A DNA stretch of 64,000 nucleotides from assembly GCF_024868665.1 (NCBI RefSeq), contig NW_026634116.1, positions 1-64,000 on the forward strand, read 5' to 3'. The number at the start of each line of letters is the position of its first letter. Positions within the stretch are counted from its first letter, which is position 1. This document shows, one piece after another, positions 24,126 to 34,711 of this stretch. Under the pieces are notes generated by a model. That model saw only the letters and a program-made list of their open reading frames with translations. It ran no database searches and was not told the origin of the DNA. The position numbers were made by a program, and so were the translations under genes. The DNA comes from Triplophysa rosa (Eukaryota > Chordata > Actinopteri > Cypriniformes > Nemacheilidae).

Positions 24126-24274
24126 CTCAGTTCACTTTTAGAGTCTTTTAGCATCTCGCGCAGCTTCTTCTCTGAGTTTCCTAGTTATTGTTACTCAGGT
24201 CAAGAACCTCTAGACATCTCACTGCTGGTGTCTCAGCCAAACATGAAACATCTGTAATGCTACAGCCATTCAGT
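24126..24274 (-). pseudogene. Last LRR exon of cluster C2, 1-base deletion
   Basis: 149 bp instead of 150. One base is lost in the LSNN(N/K)LGN segment, where C1 reads CTAGATTATT, C3 CTAGTTTATT and this copy CTAGTTATT. The frame breaks inside the exon. It borders a 1 kb stretch that looks like poor-quality sequence, so an error is as likely as a mutation. Confidence 0.65.
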
Positions 24275-24472
24275 CTAGAAAGACAACAAACACAAAGAGA
24301 GATCACAAAACACAATTCCACATGTGATGTAAATTCACCTCTTCATATAACAGTGAGGATAAAATGTCTGGGTTTGCACTGATTTTAAAGAGTCAATAAG
24401 ATATATTCTCTGATAGATCTGTCAATCATTAAAAGAACAAAACACTTTTTTATGCAGTTCAATATGACTCAC

Positions 24473-24640
24473 TCCAGTTTCTCCAGTTTGCAGTGTTTCA
24501 GTAGATCACATAAATGATCGACTCCAGCGTCTTTGATTTCATTCTGACTGAGGTTCAGCTCTTTCAGGTGTGATGGGTTTGAACACAGAGCTGGAATCAG
24601 GATGGCCATTCGTACCGTATCAATACTGCATTTACACAGC
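24473..24640 (-). CDS. LRR exon of cluster C2, 168-bp class
   Basis: 168 bp, open, donor GTGAGT. LKELNLSQNEIKDAGVDHL. It equals 16647-16814 and 31828-31995. Confidence 0.8.
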
Positions 24641-25240
24641 CTGCACAGAAGAAGAAAGATTGGTCAGTCCTATGGTCATCCATTACTGATGTGTAATGTA
24701 CAGTTAAATTAACCCATGTGTACACATAACATCGAACTGTCCTAGGAGCAGAACACAATACTGTAAAAAACTGTAATTATACAGAATCTGTTATTTCTTT
24801 ACAGATTTTCCATGTAAAATGAAAAAAAAAACTGCTGTAAAAAAACTGAATTTTACTGTTTTTTACAATTTGAAATACAGTAGTAATTTACATTCTGTAA
24901 AATTACAGAAAAAGACAGCAAATTTACAAGAAAAACTACAATTTTATTTTTTAACAAGATTTTTTTACAGTTTATTTTTGAATACTGTCAAAAACTGTAA
25001 AATTACATTTTAAACACAATTTACAAGGAAAATAGGAAAACAATTTCATATATATACTTATATCCTATAATTTTACAGGGAAAAAATATTTTATGGTTTA
25101 TTCTGTTTTCCACTTTACAGAATTTTTTTACAGTATGTATTTACTGTTACTATTAAATTAAATTATGAAAATGCATTGTTAAGAAAAACACAATTTTACT
25201 ATTTGATCAATTTGAAGCATAATGTAATGTGTGTACTAAC

Positions 25241-25414
25241 ACTAATGTTTTCAGCTTGCATTGTGGATTTTTCAGTAGATCCGAGAGTTTATTAACCCCT
25301 GAAGTTCCTAGATTATTTCCACTGAGGTTCAGGTGTGTCAGGTGTGATGGGTTTGAACACAGAGCTGAAATCAGTCGAGCACAATGTTTCTCTGTAAGAC
25401 TGCATCCACACAAC
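25241..25414 (-). CDS. LRR exon of cluster C2 (LCGCSLTEKHC)
   Basis: 174 bp, intact, donor GTTAGT. LCGCSLTEKHCARLISAL, LTHLNLSGNNLGTSGVNKL, ending CKLKTLV. It equals 32600-32773. Confidence 0.82.
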
Positions 25415-25690
25415 CTGCAGAGAGAAAGAGAGGAGAAAAAGAGCAATGAAGAGATTCAATTCACAGTTAAATTCTGCTCTTAACCTTGGTGTTCTCGGTC
25501 AGCATGCTGGAAGCCATCATTTATAATGCATTGACTTTCAATGGTCAGAAAAGTGGTGACCCTCATTCTGTACATGTGAAGTGTATCCAAACCCTTCCGA
25601 ACAGTAATGTAAATACAGTACATTGCAAATAATAACTCTATATAAAGTGTGACTGTAATGTTAAAGAATTTAAAGCATAAAGCAAAACCT

Positions 25691-25700
25691 ACACACGCAC

Positions 25701-25743
<43 letters not shown>
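25691..25743. repeat. (CA)n microsatellite in cluster C2
   Basis: About 50 bp of CA repeats. The same tract lies at 33050-33102 in C3. Confidence 0.95.
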
Positions 25744-25745
<2 letters not shown>

Positions 25746-25811
25746 AGACAACCAAAACATCAGTAATCTAAGGACAAATTCTGCTTTTTTATGTAACTGA
25801 CTATGACTCAC

Positions 25812-25979
25812 TCCAGTTTCTCCAGTTTGCAGTGTTTCAGTAGATCACATAAATGATTGACTCCAGCGTCTTTGATTTCATTCTGACTGAGGTTCAGGTG
25901 TCTCAGGTGTGATGGGTTTGAACACAGAGCTGGAATCAGGATGGCCATTCGTACCGTATCAATACTGCATTTACACAGC
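25812..25979 (-). CDS. LRR exon of cluster C2, 168-bp class
   Basis: 168 bp, open, donor GTGAGT. LCKCSIDTV start and LRHLNLSQNEIKDAGVNHL. It equals 33171-33338. A (CA)n tract lies about 70 bp downstream. Confidence 0.8.
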
Positions 25980-26539
25980 CTGCACAGAAGAAGTAAGATT
26001 GGTCAGTCCTATGGTCCTCCATTACTGATGTGTAATGTACAGTTAAATTAACCCATGTGTACACATAACATCGAACTGTCCTAGGAGCAGAACACAATAC
26101 TGTTTCTTTACAGATTTTCCATGAAAAAAAAAAATGTGTAACTGTTTTACTGTTTTTTACAATTTGAAATACAGTAGTAATTTACATTCTGTAAAATTAC
26201 AGAAAAGACAGCAAATTTACAAGAAAAACTACAATTTTAGTTTTTTAACAAGATTTCTTTTTTTACAGTTTATTTTTGAATACTGTCAAAAACTGTAAAA
26301 TTACATTTTAAACACAATTTACAAGGAAAATAGGCAAAACAATTTCATATATATACTTATATCCTATAATTTTACAGGGAAAAAATATTTTATGGTTTAT
26401 TCTGTTTTCCACTTTACAGAATTTTTTTACAGTATGTATTTACTGTTACTATTAAATTAAATTATGAAAATGCATTGTTAAGAAAAACACAATTTTACTA
26501 TTTGATCAATTTGAAGCATAATGTAATGTGTGTACTAAC

Positions 26540-26713
26540 ACTAATGTTTTCAGCTTGCATTGTGGATTTTTCAGTAGATCCGAGAGTTTATTAACCCCTG
26601 AAGTTCCTAGATTATTTCCACTGAGGTTCAGGTGTGTCAGGTGTGATGGGTTTGAATTCAGAGCTGAAGACAGAGCAGCACAACATTCCTTTGAGAAACC
26701 ACAGCTTCTTAAC
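26540..26713 (-). CDS. LRR exon of cluster C2 (LRSCGFSKECC)
   Basis: 174 bp, open, donor GTTAGT. LRSCGFSKECCAALSSAL, LTHLNLSGNNLGTSGVNKL. It equals 17419-17592. It is the most upstream exon in C2; the next sequence upstream is the interrupted hAT copy. Confidence 0.8.
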
Positions 26714-26913
26714 CTACATTGAGAGATAAAGAGAGAAGAAAATAACAGGAATGGTTAAAGTGAAAAGCATGTACACAGCATTGCTATGTTCATAGGCCTT
26801 CAAAACATAATTTTTAACATATTTAACTTAACTATCAATTTCCCTTTTTAATATTTCAAAAATGTATTGTACTCGAAATGGGTAGCACTTCATTAACAAA
26901 AAGCATATAGTCA

Positions 26914-27755
26914 CTAGGGCTGAAACGATTCCTCGAGCTACTCGAGTAATTCGAATACAAAAAATCATAGAGGCAATTTGTGTTGCTAAACTCTATTCAT
27001 GTTACAGGGCATTCACCGTGAGACACACGCATTTTAGTCTGTTCACACGCTCACACGTATGTCTCATGCTGATAAATAACTGATAGCTTATTGAAATGGT
27101 GAACTGCTATTTTACTTAGTTTTAGTCTATTTTGCGAGTGAAACTTGTTTTCCGGTTGCATTGAGTCCATCAAACTAGATGCGGACTAGTGGACGCCGAA
27201 TCCTGTTATTTACACATGTCATCTGGCTGTTCTGCGTGTCTGAGTGAATGAACTGCACAGTTTAACATGCTACACGCGTGATGCTCATGAATTTGTCTGC
27301 GTCTGCGCTTTATGAGGACATGAACACATGAACTTCATCTCCAGAGTTGCGCTGAGAGTTTATTTCACAAACATGTTATTGTTTGAGTGAAGAAACAGAC
27401 ATACTAAAAAATAAGCGTCTTCAGACAACCTGCCAAAATAAAAGTCATAGGCGATATATTACTATTTAATAGTAAAAAAAAGAAAGTAAAACTAATTTAT
27501 ATAAACTAAAAGCATCATGCATAAGATGAAGTTAGTTGTTTACCTTTGAAATTATTCTTTCTATTTTTATTCATGTTTCTTATTTATATATTTGTATTAT
27601 ATTGCATTTTGAATGTAATATGGCAATGGAATGTACTAAATGGGTTTAGTTTTCACAGATATGAATGTATGCTATTTCAGCAATAAATACTTTAATTGTT
27701 CTAAAAAGGAAACAAATTAGTTGTTTTACTCATTTTAAGAGACCTGTCTTATTTT
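26914..27755. mobile_element. hAT element copy, interrupted (left part)
   Basis: Same element as 17793-18758. It stops after GACCTGTCTTATTTT, where A4 begins. The missing right part resumes immediately after the N at 33869. Confidence 0.85.
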
Positions 27756-27786
27756 ACACAGACTAGAACAATATTTATTATTTACA

Positions 27787-27845
27787 TCAGTCATATTGTT
27801 CACCACTGGTGCCCGCGCATGCGTCTGCTTGATCCTTTGTTTGAT
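27787..27845 (-). CDS. Tail exon 3 of A4, with stop
   Basis: The acceptor CCCTCCAG is followed in frame by DQTKDQADACAGTSGEQYD and a TGA. An AATAAA on the minus strand lies about 20 bp beyond, so this is a plausible terminal exon. The 3' flank is cut at 27755/27756, where the sequence switches to a hAT element. Confidence 0.55.
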
Positions 27846-28590
27846 CTGGAGGGACAAAAGAAAACAAAATGACAATTGATCTGTATATAACATACCAATC
27901 ACCAATGTAGACACATGTTCTTAATTTACATTATTTTATTTGAGAAAATAAATGTAAAACTGTATGCATCACCAATATGCCAGAAAATTAGCCTAAAAAA
28001 AAGTTCATGCAAGTGTGGTATTAGTATCCTTTTTCAACAGAATAAAGAATAAGTTAGTATACCTTTAGTCTACTCAGAAATATATTGAAAATGACACTTA
28101 AGTATAGGCCTACTTGACATATACTGACAGAAAGTAATTTTGGCCTATAGTCAATATTTCATCACTTGTTTCCTTTTGGAACATGATTCTGTAGCTCCTC
28201 AGATAATACATCCAACACACGTTGCTTTTCAGAAACTCAGATCCTAAGACTTCACTGGGAACACATATATGATAAATGTTCAAACTGATATGCAAAGAAT
28301 CACAATGGCTGCTGTCCTGGGTTTGTGTCCACCCTTTTATTCAAGTGTTTTTTTTTAACTATCCACGTGTAATATTAACTGTCTGTGAAATGAATTTAAA
28401 ATGGCACTCAGGTGCAGGTGTTACTATTGAAAGTGAACAGTGAAAGAAAAACATTTCACATTTTAAAGAAAAACACATTGTGTGAAATGATTTATATACC
28501 GATAAGTTGTCACAAAAATGGAAAAGACAAAATGAAAATGTCATTTCTGTTATAAAGTATGCTGGATGTAGAGTGGTACTCTGGTCTCAC

Positions 28591-28689
28591 CTTCACTCTG
28601 ATACTCAGCATCATCATCATCATCTTCATCAGTAGCATCATCAGTGGGATCTTGTGATAGGTCTGCTGCTTCTCTCTCTGTCACTGTTT
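28591..28689 (-). CDS. Tail exon 2 of A4 (Asp-rich)
   Basis: 99 bp between a good acceptor (GTTCCAG) and GTGAGA donor. The only open frame reads TVTEREAADLSQDP, then DDATDEDDDDDAEYQSE. It needs one base from the previous exon and leaves one base, consistent with the exons on both sides. Nearly identical in all four A blocks. Confidence 0.6.
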
Positions 28690-29411
28690 CTGGAACAGAG
28701 TATTTCATGTTTCATCAGTTTCGATTCGTTTATATTGTTCCAGTTATTATCATAATGCCATATTAAAGTTTGTGGATATTCATATTTTGATGCAAGAGCC
28801 ACATAATCTGTGGTTACTTTGGTGATTAGAGTACAATAAGAATGTTATGGAAACAACTTGTTTGTCATATGTAGGGGAAATGCAGAACGCAGTGCATCAA
28901 GCATCTATTTACACAACACAGTATCTGCACATCAGATCGCCGTTGCCTCTCTCAAACACTTCTGTTTTCACCTGCTCTCTATGGAAATACATTTATGCAC
29001 ATTTGTCTCTTTTCTGCTATCCTGAGTTCCACATTGTGAACGACGGCAATGCGACTTGACAAAATCACCCCACTCAAACGAGTCTACTCTTCCATACAGC
29101 CAGTCAACGCTTTCTTCCTGCACAACTAATCAAATCCTGCAAACTGTGTATTTGAAGTCGTCAACCATTTTAATATTTTAAATGTACAAATGGTAAAAAA
29201 AATACAGCTAGGTCATTGATGATGTTAAGAGTGATGAGGCACTTTTTTGATGCATTGTTTACAAATCCTGCTGATTCACAGTTCAGAGCATATCGATCAA
29301 ACATTGATAATAATGAGTATGTTTAAACACACAGAAACATTCACACCACACATACAGAAATCATCATTCTTATTTCATTTTTAAAATGTAACTGAATTTA
29401 AGACACAGTAC

Positions 29412-29548
29412 TCTTTTGAGAGGACGTGCCCTCATCTTCCTCTTCTGAAGGTTGCTCATCTGATGATGGTGGTTCATCCCCCTGCGTTGTTGGTTTCCCA
29501 GACTTCCAAGAGAATGGGCGCCATGAGAACCAACCTTGACTCTCTAGT
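29412..29548 (-). CDS. Tail exon 1 of A4 (Trp-containing, acidic), open frame
   Basis: After a strong polypyrimidine-AG acceptor the exon enters with one base, the same phase as the LRR exons. It reads LESQGWFSWRPFSWKSG, then an acidic PPSSDEQPSEEEDEGTSSQK. Two endings are possible. It may splice at GTACTG (weak donor) into the acidic exon at 28591, which keeps frame; or it may run on for four more residues (STVS) to a TAA at 29398-29400. The function is unknown. A cytosolic acidic C-terminal tail on the LRR protein is my inference from phase and orientation. Confidence 0.6.
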
Positions 29549-30045
29549 CTGTGAGGAGAAACACAAAGAAAAGAAAACATTACAATAATAACAAAAATCA
29601 CACAAAAAGACAAGGGGACCATTAAACTTGGATCCTAAACTTGAACACCTATTAGGTCTGCTAGGCACCTGGGAGTGTGTCCATATATTCCCTTTGTCTT
29701 GTGTTCTTCTACTTTGTGTGTTTTCCTTGCTCCTATTGTGCCTTGTTTGTTTCTCTTGTGCTTTTGTCAGTCGGTGTTCGGTGTTGCCAGTGAATGGATG
29801 TTCCTTGTGTCACCCAGTGTGTTTTTATTAATACTCCTGAACTTAGATCATCTCTCTCTACCTGCTCATTTCATCGTGTTCCAGAGTGATGTTTACAGGG
29901 GGGATGCAACGGTGTGTCATGCATTCTGACTTCTTTACACTGTTAAACGTGTGACAGTATCTCTGTGTTCGATACACTCCCCCAGCATTCCTGTATTTTT
30001 TCGAACATGAAAATCCGTTTCGTAAAAACTTTTCTTAGTCCATTA

Positions 30046-30575
30046 TACGCCCTTTTCACATGACGTCACGCATCTTCCGTTCTGCCGTGAAGCAGTGTAT
30101 CATTACTTCCGCTAGCACTCCAGTTCATAAGGTGGCAGTAATGCACCTATAAGCTGATTTGCCAACCGCCAGTAAAACTCAAGAAGAAGAAGTAGTTACT
30201 TCCGCTAGCGCCTCAGAATGGAGTTTACCAAGTCCCTTGCACATCTGCCACAATGATGTAAAATGTCTTGCAGACAAATTTTCGCTAACGACAAGATCAA
30301 AGCTAGAGAAAGGATACAAATTCTTCGTTGAACAGTACCTGTTTGATTATGAAGGTACGTGTTTTGTTTTCTTTTTGTGTTAGCGAAGGTGCTAGGATAA
30401 GTACTTGAATACGTGTTCTGTCAGTTTTTTTTCTCACTGTTGTTAAATTCCAGCGCGACGGCAAAACGGAAGTTCTTCTTCTTCTTGCTCTTCTTGTTTG
30501 TTGCAAGACGGATGTTATGATACACTGCTTTGCAAAAAGGCGGAAGTTAAGTGACGTCATTGTGAAAAGGGCGTA
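30046..30575. mobile_element. 530-bp element with long terminal inverted repeats (A4)
   Basis: Same length, ends and internal sequence as 10340-10869. Its presence in A1 and A4 and absence from A2 splits the A blocks into two types. Confidence 0.8.
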
Positions 30576-31025
30576 TTGGACAATTCTCCCGGAAAAGCAC
30601 GCCCACGTGTAACCAGCAAGGCAAAAGAAAGAGCACGCCCACACGTCAAACGACAAGCGAGACAAAGAGCCCGCTCACGCCTCAACCATCAAGATAGGCT
30701 GCTGCAGCTCGTTACTCGTGCGATAGTGAGAGAAGTTGAGCTGTGTTGGTTTGTTCACGGCATTTATGTGATGAATGTTGTATAATCGGTGGATATAACG
30801 CTGGATTTGGAGATCATTTGACACTGATAGATGGCGCGGTCCCAGCCATAAAAGACGCAGTAAGTGAAACCAAGTCATATGTCTGTGTTTTGTTGGCAAT
30901 CGGCGTGTACGTGCATTAGGTAAACGACACAAACTTATAGTGAATCAACAGTTATGCAGGGATGATGCAACGATGTATTGTGTGCTTGTGCTGTAGTTCC
31001 TCCCCCCCTGCCCGCCCCTAGCAGC

Positions 31026-31103
<78 letters not shown>

Positions 31104-31133
31104 ATCTATCTATCTATCATCTATCTATCTATC

Positions 31134-31200
<67 letters not shown>

Positions 31201-31207
31201 ATCTATC

Positions 31208-31298
<91 letters not shown>

Positions 31299-31412
31299 AT
31301 CTATCTATCTATCTATCTATCATCCATCCATCCATCCATCCATCCATCCATCCATCCATCCATCCATCCATCCATCCATCCATCCATCTATCTATCTATC
31401 CATCTATCTATC
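31026..31412. repeat. Long (TATC)n / (CATC)n microsatellite
   Basis: About 390 bp, against 95 bp for the equivalent tract in A1. The second part is (ATCC)n (31321-31388). Long plus-strand ORFs across it (poly-YLSI and HPSI) are repeat artefacts. Confidence 0.95.
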
Positions 31413-31478
31413 TCATCAAAAAAACGAAATAAAATAAATGAAATTAGTATCAATTGGTTAATCTTTCAGTTTACTAAC

Positions 31479-31628
31479 CTCAGTTCACTTTTAGAGTCTT
31501 TTAGCGTATCGCGCAGCTTCTTCTCTGAGTTTCCTAGTTTATTGTTACTCAGGTCAAGAACCTCTAGACATCTCACTGCTGGTGTCTCAGCCAAACATGA
31601 AACATCTGTAATGCTACAGCCATTCAGT
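31479..31628 (-). CDS. Last LRR exon of cluster C3, 150-bp class (LNGCSITDVSC)
   Basis: 150 bp, intact, donor GTTAGT. LNGCSITDVSCLAETPAV, LEVLDLSNNKLGNSEKKL, ending KSELR. It is shorter than the other LRRs, as capping repeats often are. It ends with two trailing bases, matching the one-base entry of the acidic tail exon at 29412-29548 about 1.9 kb downstream. Confidence 0.8.
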
Positions 31629-31827
31629 CTAGAAAGACAACAAACACAAAGAGAGATCACAAAACACAATTCCACATGTGATGTAAATTCAGCCTCTTCA
31701 TATAACAGTGAGGATAAAATGTCTGGGTTTGCACTGATTTTAAAGAGTCAATAAGATATATTCTCTGATAGATCTGTCAATCATTAAAAGAACAAAACAC
31801 TTTTTTATGCAGTTCAATATGACTCAC

Positions 31828-31995
31828 TCCAGTTTCTCCAGTTTGCAGTGTTTCAGTAGATCACATAAATGATCGACTCCAGCGTCTTTGATTTCATTCT
31901 GACTGAGGTTCAGCTCTTTCAGGTGTGATGGGTTTGAACACAGAGCTGGAATCAGGATGGCCATTCGTACCGTATCAATACTGCATTTACACAGC
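31828..31995 (-). CDS. LRR exon, 168-bp class (LCKCSIDTV)
   Basis: 168 bp, open, donor GTGAGT. LCKCSIDTVRMAILIPAL, LKELNLSQNEIKDAGVDHL, ending CKLEKLE. The same exon occurs at 16647 and 24473. It differs from the 33171 exon by KEL/RHL and D/N. Confidence 0.82.
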
Positions 31996-32599
31996 CTGCA
32001 CAGAAGAAGAAAGATTGGTCAGTCCTATGGTCATCCATTACTGATGTGTAATGTACAGTTAAATTAACCCATGTGTACACATAACATCGAACTGTCCTAG
32101 GAGCAGAACACAATACTGTAAAAAACTGTAATTATACAGAATCTGTTATTTCTTTACAGATTTTCCATGTAAAATGAAAAAAAAAACTGCTGTAAAAAAA
32201 CTGAATTTTACTGTTTTTTACAGATTTGAAATACAGTAGTAATTTACATTCTGTAAAATTACAGAAAAAGACAGCAAATTTACAAGAAAAACTACAATTT
32301 TACTTTTTTAACAAGATTTTTTTACAGTTTATTTTTGAAGTACTGTCAAAAACTGTAAAATTACATTTTAAACACAATTTACAAGGAAAATAGGGAAAAC
32401 AATTTCATATATATACTTATATCCTATAATTTTACAGGGAAAAAATATTTTATGGTTTATTCTGTTTTCCACTTTACAGAATTTTTTTACAGTATGTATT
32501 TACTGTTACTATTAAATTAAATTATGAAAATGCATTGTTAAGAAAAACACAATTTTACTATTTGATCAATTTGAAGCATAATGTAATGTGTGTACTAAC

Positions 32600-32773
32600 A
32601 CTAATGTTTTCAGCTTGCATTGTGGATTTTTCAGTAGATCCGAGAGTTTATTAACCCCTGAAGTTCCTAGATTATTTCCACTGAGGTTCAGGTGTGTCAG
32701 GTGTGATGGGTTTGAACACAGAGCTGAAATCAGTCGAGCACAATGTTTCTCTGTAAGACTGCATCCACACAAC
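32600..32773 (-). CDS. LRR exon (LCGCSLTEKHC)
   Basis: 174 bp, intact, donor GTTAGT. LCGCSLTEKHCARLISAL, LTHLNLSGNNLGTSGVNKL, ending CKLKTLV. Identical in sense to 25241-25414. Cluster C1 lacks this exon. Confidence 0.82.
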
Positions 32774-33059
32774 CTGCAGAGAGAAAGAGAGGAGAAAAAG
32801 AGCAATGAAGAGATTCAATTCACAGTTAAATTCTGCTCTTAACCTTGGTGTTCTCGGTCAGCATGCTGGAAGCCATCATTTATAATGCATTGACTTTCAA
32901 TGGTCAGAAAAGTGGTGACCCTCATTCTGTACATGTGAAGTGTATCCAAACCCTTCCGAACAGTAATGTAAATACAGTACATTGCAAATAATAACTCTAT
33001 ATAAAGTGTGACTGTAATGTTAAAGAATTTAAAGCATAAAGCAAAACCTACACACGCAC

Positions 33060-33104
<45 letters not shown>

Positions 33105-33170
33105 AGACAACCAAAACATCAGTAATCTAAGGACAAATTCTGCTTTTTTATGTAACTGACTATGACTCAC

Positions 33171-33338
33171 TCCAGTTTCTCCAGTTTGCAGTGTTTCAGT
33201 AGATCACATAAATGATTGACTCCAGCGTCTTTGATTTCATTCTGACTGAGGTTCAGGTGTCTCAGGTGTGATGGGTTTGAACACAGAGCTGGAATCAGGA
33301 TGGCCATTCGTACCGTATCAATACTGCATTTACACAGC
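33171..33338 (-). CDS. LRR exon, 168-bp class (LCKCSIDTV)
   Basis: 168 bp, open, donor GTGAGT. LCKCSIDTVRMAILIPAL, LRHLNLSQNEIKDAGVNHL, ending CKLEKLE. It equals 25812-25979. It is the most upstream exon of cluster C3 before the N at 33869. Confidence 0.8.
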
Positions 33339-33868
33339 CTGCACAGAAGAAGTAAGATTGGTCAGTCCTATGGTCCTCCATTACTGATGTGTAATGTACA
33401 GTTAAATTAACCCATGTGTACACATAACATCGAACTGTCCTAGGAGCAGAACACAATACTGTTTCTTTACAGATTTTCCATGAAAAAAAAAGAATTGTAC
33501 TGTTTTTTTACAGATTTGAAATACAGTAGTAATTTACATTCTGTAAAATTACAGAAAACGACAGCAAATTTACAAGAAAAACTACAATTTTAGCTTTTTA
33601 ACAAGATTTCTTTTTTTACAGTTTATTTTTGAAGTACTGTCAAAAACTGTAAAATTACATTTTAAACACAATTTACAAGAAAAATAGGGAAAACAATTTC
33701 ATATATATCCTTATATCCTATAATTTTACAAGTAAAAAAATATTTTAGGGTTTATTCTGTTTTCCATTTTTTTTACAGTATGTATTTACTGTTACTATTA
33801 AATTAAATTATGAAAATGCATTGTTAAGAAAAACACAATTTTACTATTTGATCAATTTGAAGCATAAT

Positions 33869-33869
33869 N
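33869..33869. other. Single-N join closing the 6.1-kb interposed block
   Basis: Left of the N is cluster C3 intron. Right of it is CTCTTGTATATTTAGAG, the exact continuation of the hAT element broken at 27755. Confidence 0.9.
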
Positions 33870-33992
33870 CTCTTGTATATTTAGAGTTGCTCTTTAATAA
33901 AGAAAAAGTACTTATTATCCGAATACCCGATTAATCGATGGAAAAATCAGTAGAATACTCGATTAGTAAAAGAATCGATAGCTGCAGCCCTA
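33870..33992. mobile_element. hAT element copy, right part
   Basis: It continues from position 18636 of the complete element through the terminal AGCTGCAGCCCTA, followed by ATAGTCAG. Confidence 0.85.
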
Positions 33993-34035
33993 ATAGTCAG
34001 AAACACAATAATGTGTAAAGAACTGTATTTCTAAC

Positions 34036-34132
34036 CATAGCTTCTCCAGTTTACAGTCAGAATTCTTCAGCAGATCCATAAACTGCGGCACCCAGTGTCA
34101 CCGAGTTCATGATTACTCAGATTCAGTTCTCT
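34036..34132 (-). pseudogene. Truncated LRR exon (3' part of the LSGCSLTQKC class)
   Basis: Only the donor-side part of the exon seen whole at 36172-36345 remains. The donor GTTAGA is present, but the acceptor side is replaced by unrelated DNA. One base is missing compared with the equally truncated copy at 18802-18900. Not functional as it stands. Confidence 0.7.
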
Positions 34133-34519
34133 TATGGAGGAATTTCATGATCTGTCTTTATGTTTTTGATCATTATTCACTATGTATTGCTCTTCGTTTT
34201 AAACACATTTGTATGAGATTCAGAAAAGCACCCTGCACAGCTGTGTTTTTGATGTCTGGCAGTGTTTATGAAATCTGGGGACTTTTTCCGGCCCCAACCC
34301 TACAGTATGACCAAATCTGGGCATGTTCCGCCCCGTTACTATGACTACAATCTACATTGAGCAAGGCCACAGTTTTACCACAGATAAAGACAAGAGAAGG
34401 GGGTGAAGAAGGGGAAACAGGTCATGATGACCATGACATAATTGTGGTGGGCGAGGATATATAAAATATATTTTAAAAATGAGGTAATAGCCAGCCTACC
34501 ATGACTAAATACGCACCTT
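34133..34519. mobile_element. Insert copy next to a truncated LRR exon
   Basis: Same sequence as 18901-19287. Here it ends in CACCTTG and switches directly to the 3' intron of the LRR exon at 34538. Confidence 0.5.
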
Positions 34520-34537
34520 GGTAATGTGTGTACTAAC

Positions 34538-34711
34538 ACTAATGTTTTCAGCTTGCATTGTGGATTTTTCAGTAGATCCGAGAGTTTATTAACCCCTGAA
34601 GTTCCTAGATTATTTTTACTCAGGTTCAGGTGTCTCAGGTGTGATGGGTTTGAATTCAGAGCTGAAGACAGATCAGCACAACATTCCTTTGAGAAACCAC
34701 AGCTTCTTAAC
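34538..34711 (-). CDS. LRR exon (LRSCGFSKECC)
   Basis: 174 bp, open, donor GTTAGT. LRSCGFSKECCADLSSAL, LRHLNLSKNNLGTSGVNKL, ending CKLKTLV. Close paralogues are at 17419 and 26540 (CAALSSAL, LTHLNLSGNN). Its 3' intron is fused, 18 bp after the exon, to the foreign segment 34133-34519. Confidence 0.8.

Larger units (their letters stand above)
27756..31025. repeat. A block, copy 4 (A4), 5'-truncated
   Basis: It starts abruptly inside the region equivalent to about 8070 of A1, without the LINE part. It has the A1-type 530-bp insertion and an open tail exon. It leads through a long (TATC)n tract into LRR cluster C3. Confidence 0.85.

Noticed and set aside
31026..31412. CRISPR-like or satellite array
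   Set aside because: Simple 4-bp repeats without spacers in a vertebrate genome; an ordinary microsatellite.
30978..31754. 258-codon plus-strand ORF rich in YLSI and HPSI
   Set aside because: It is the translation of the (TATC)n and (ATCC)n tracts followed by the antisense of an LRR exon.
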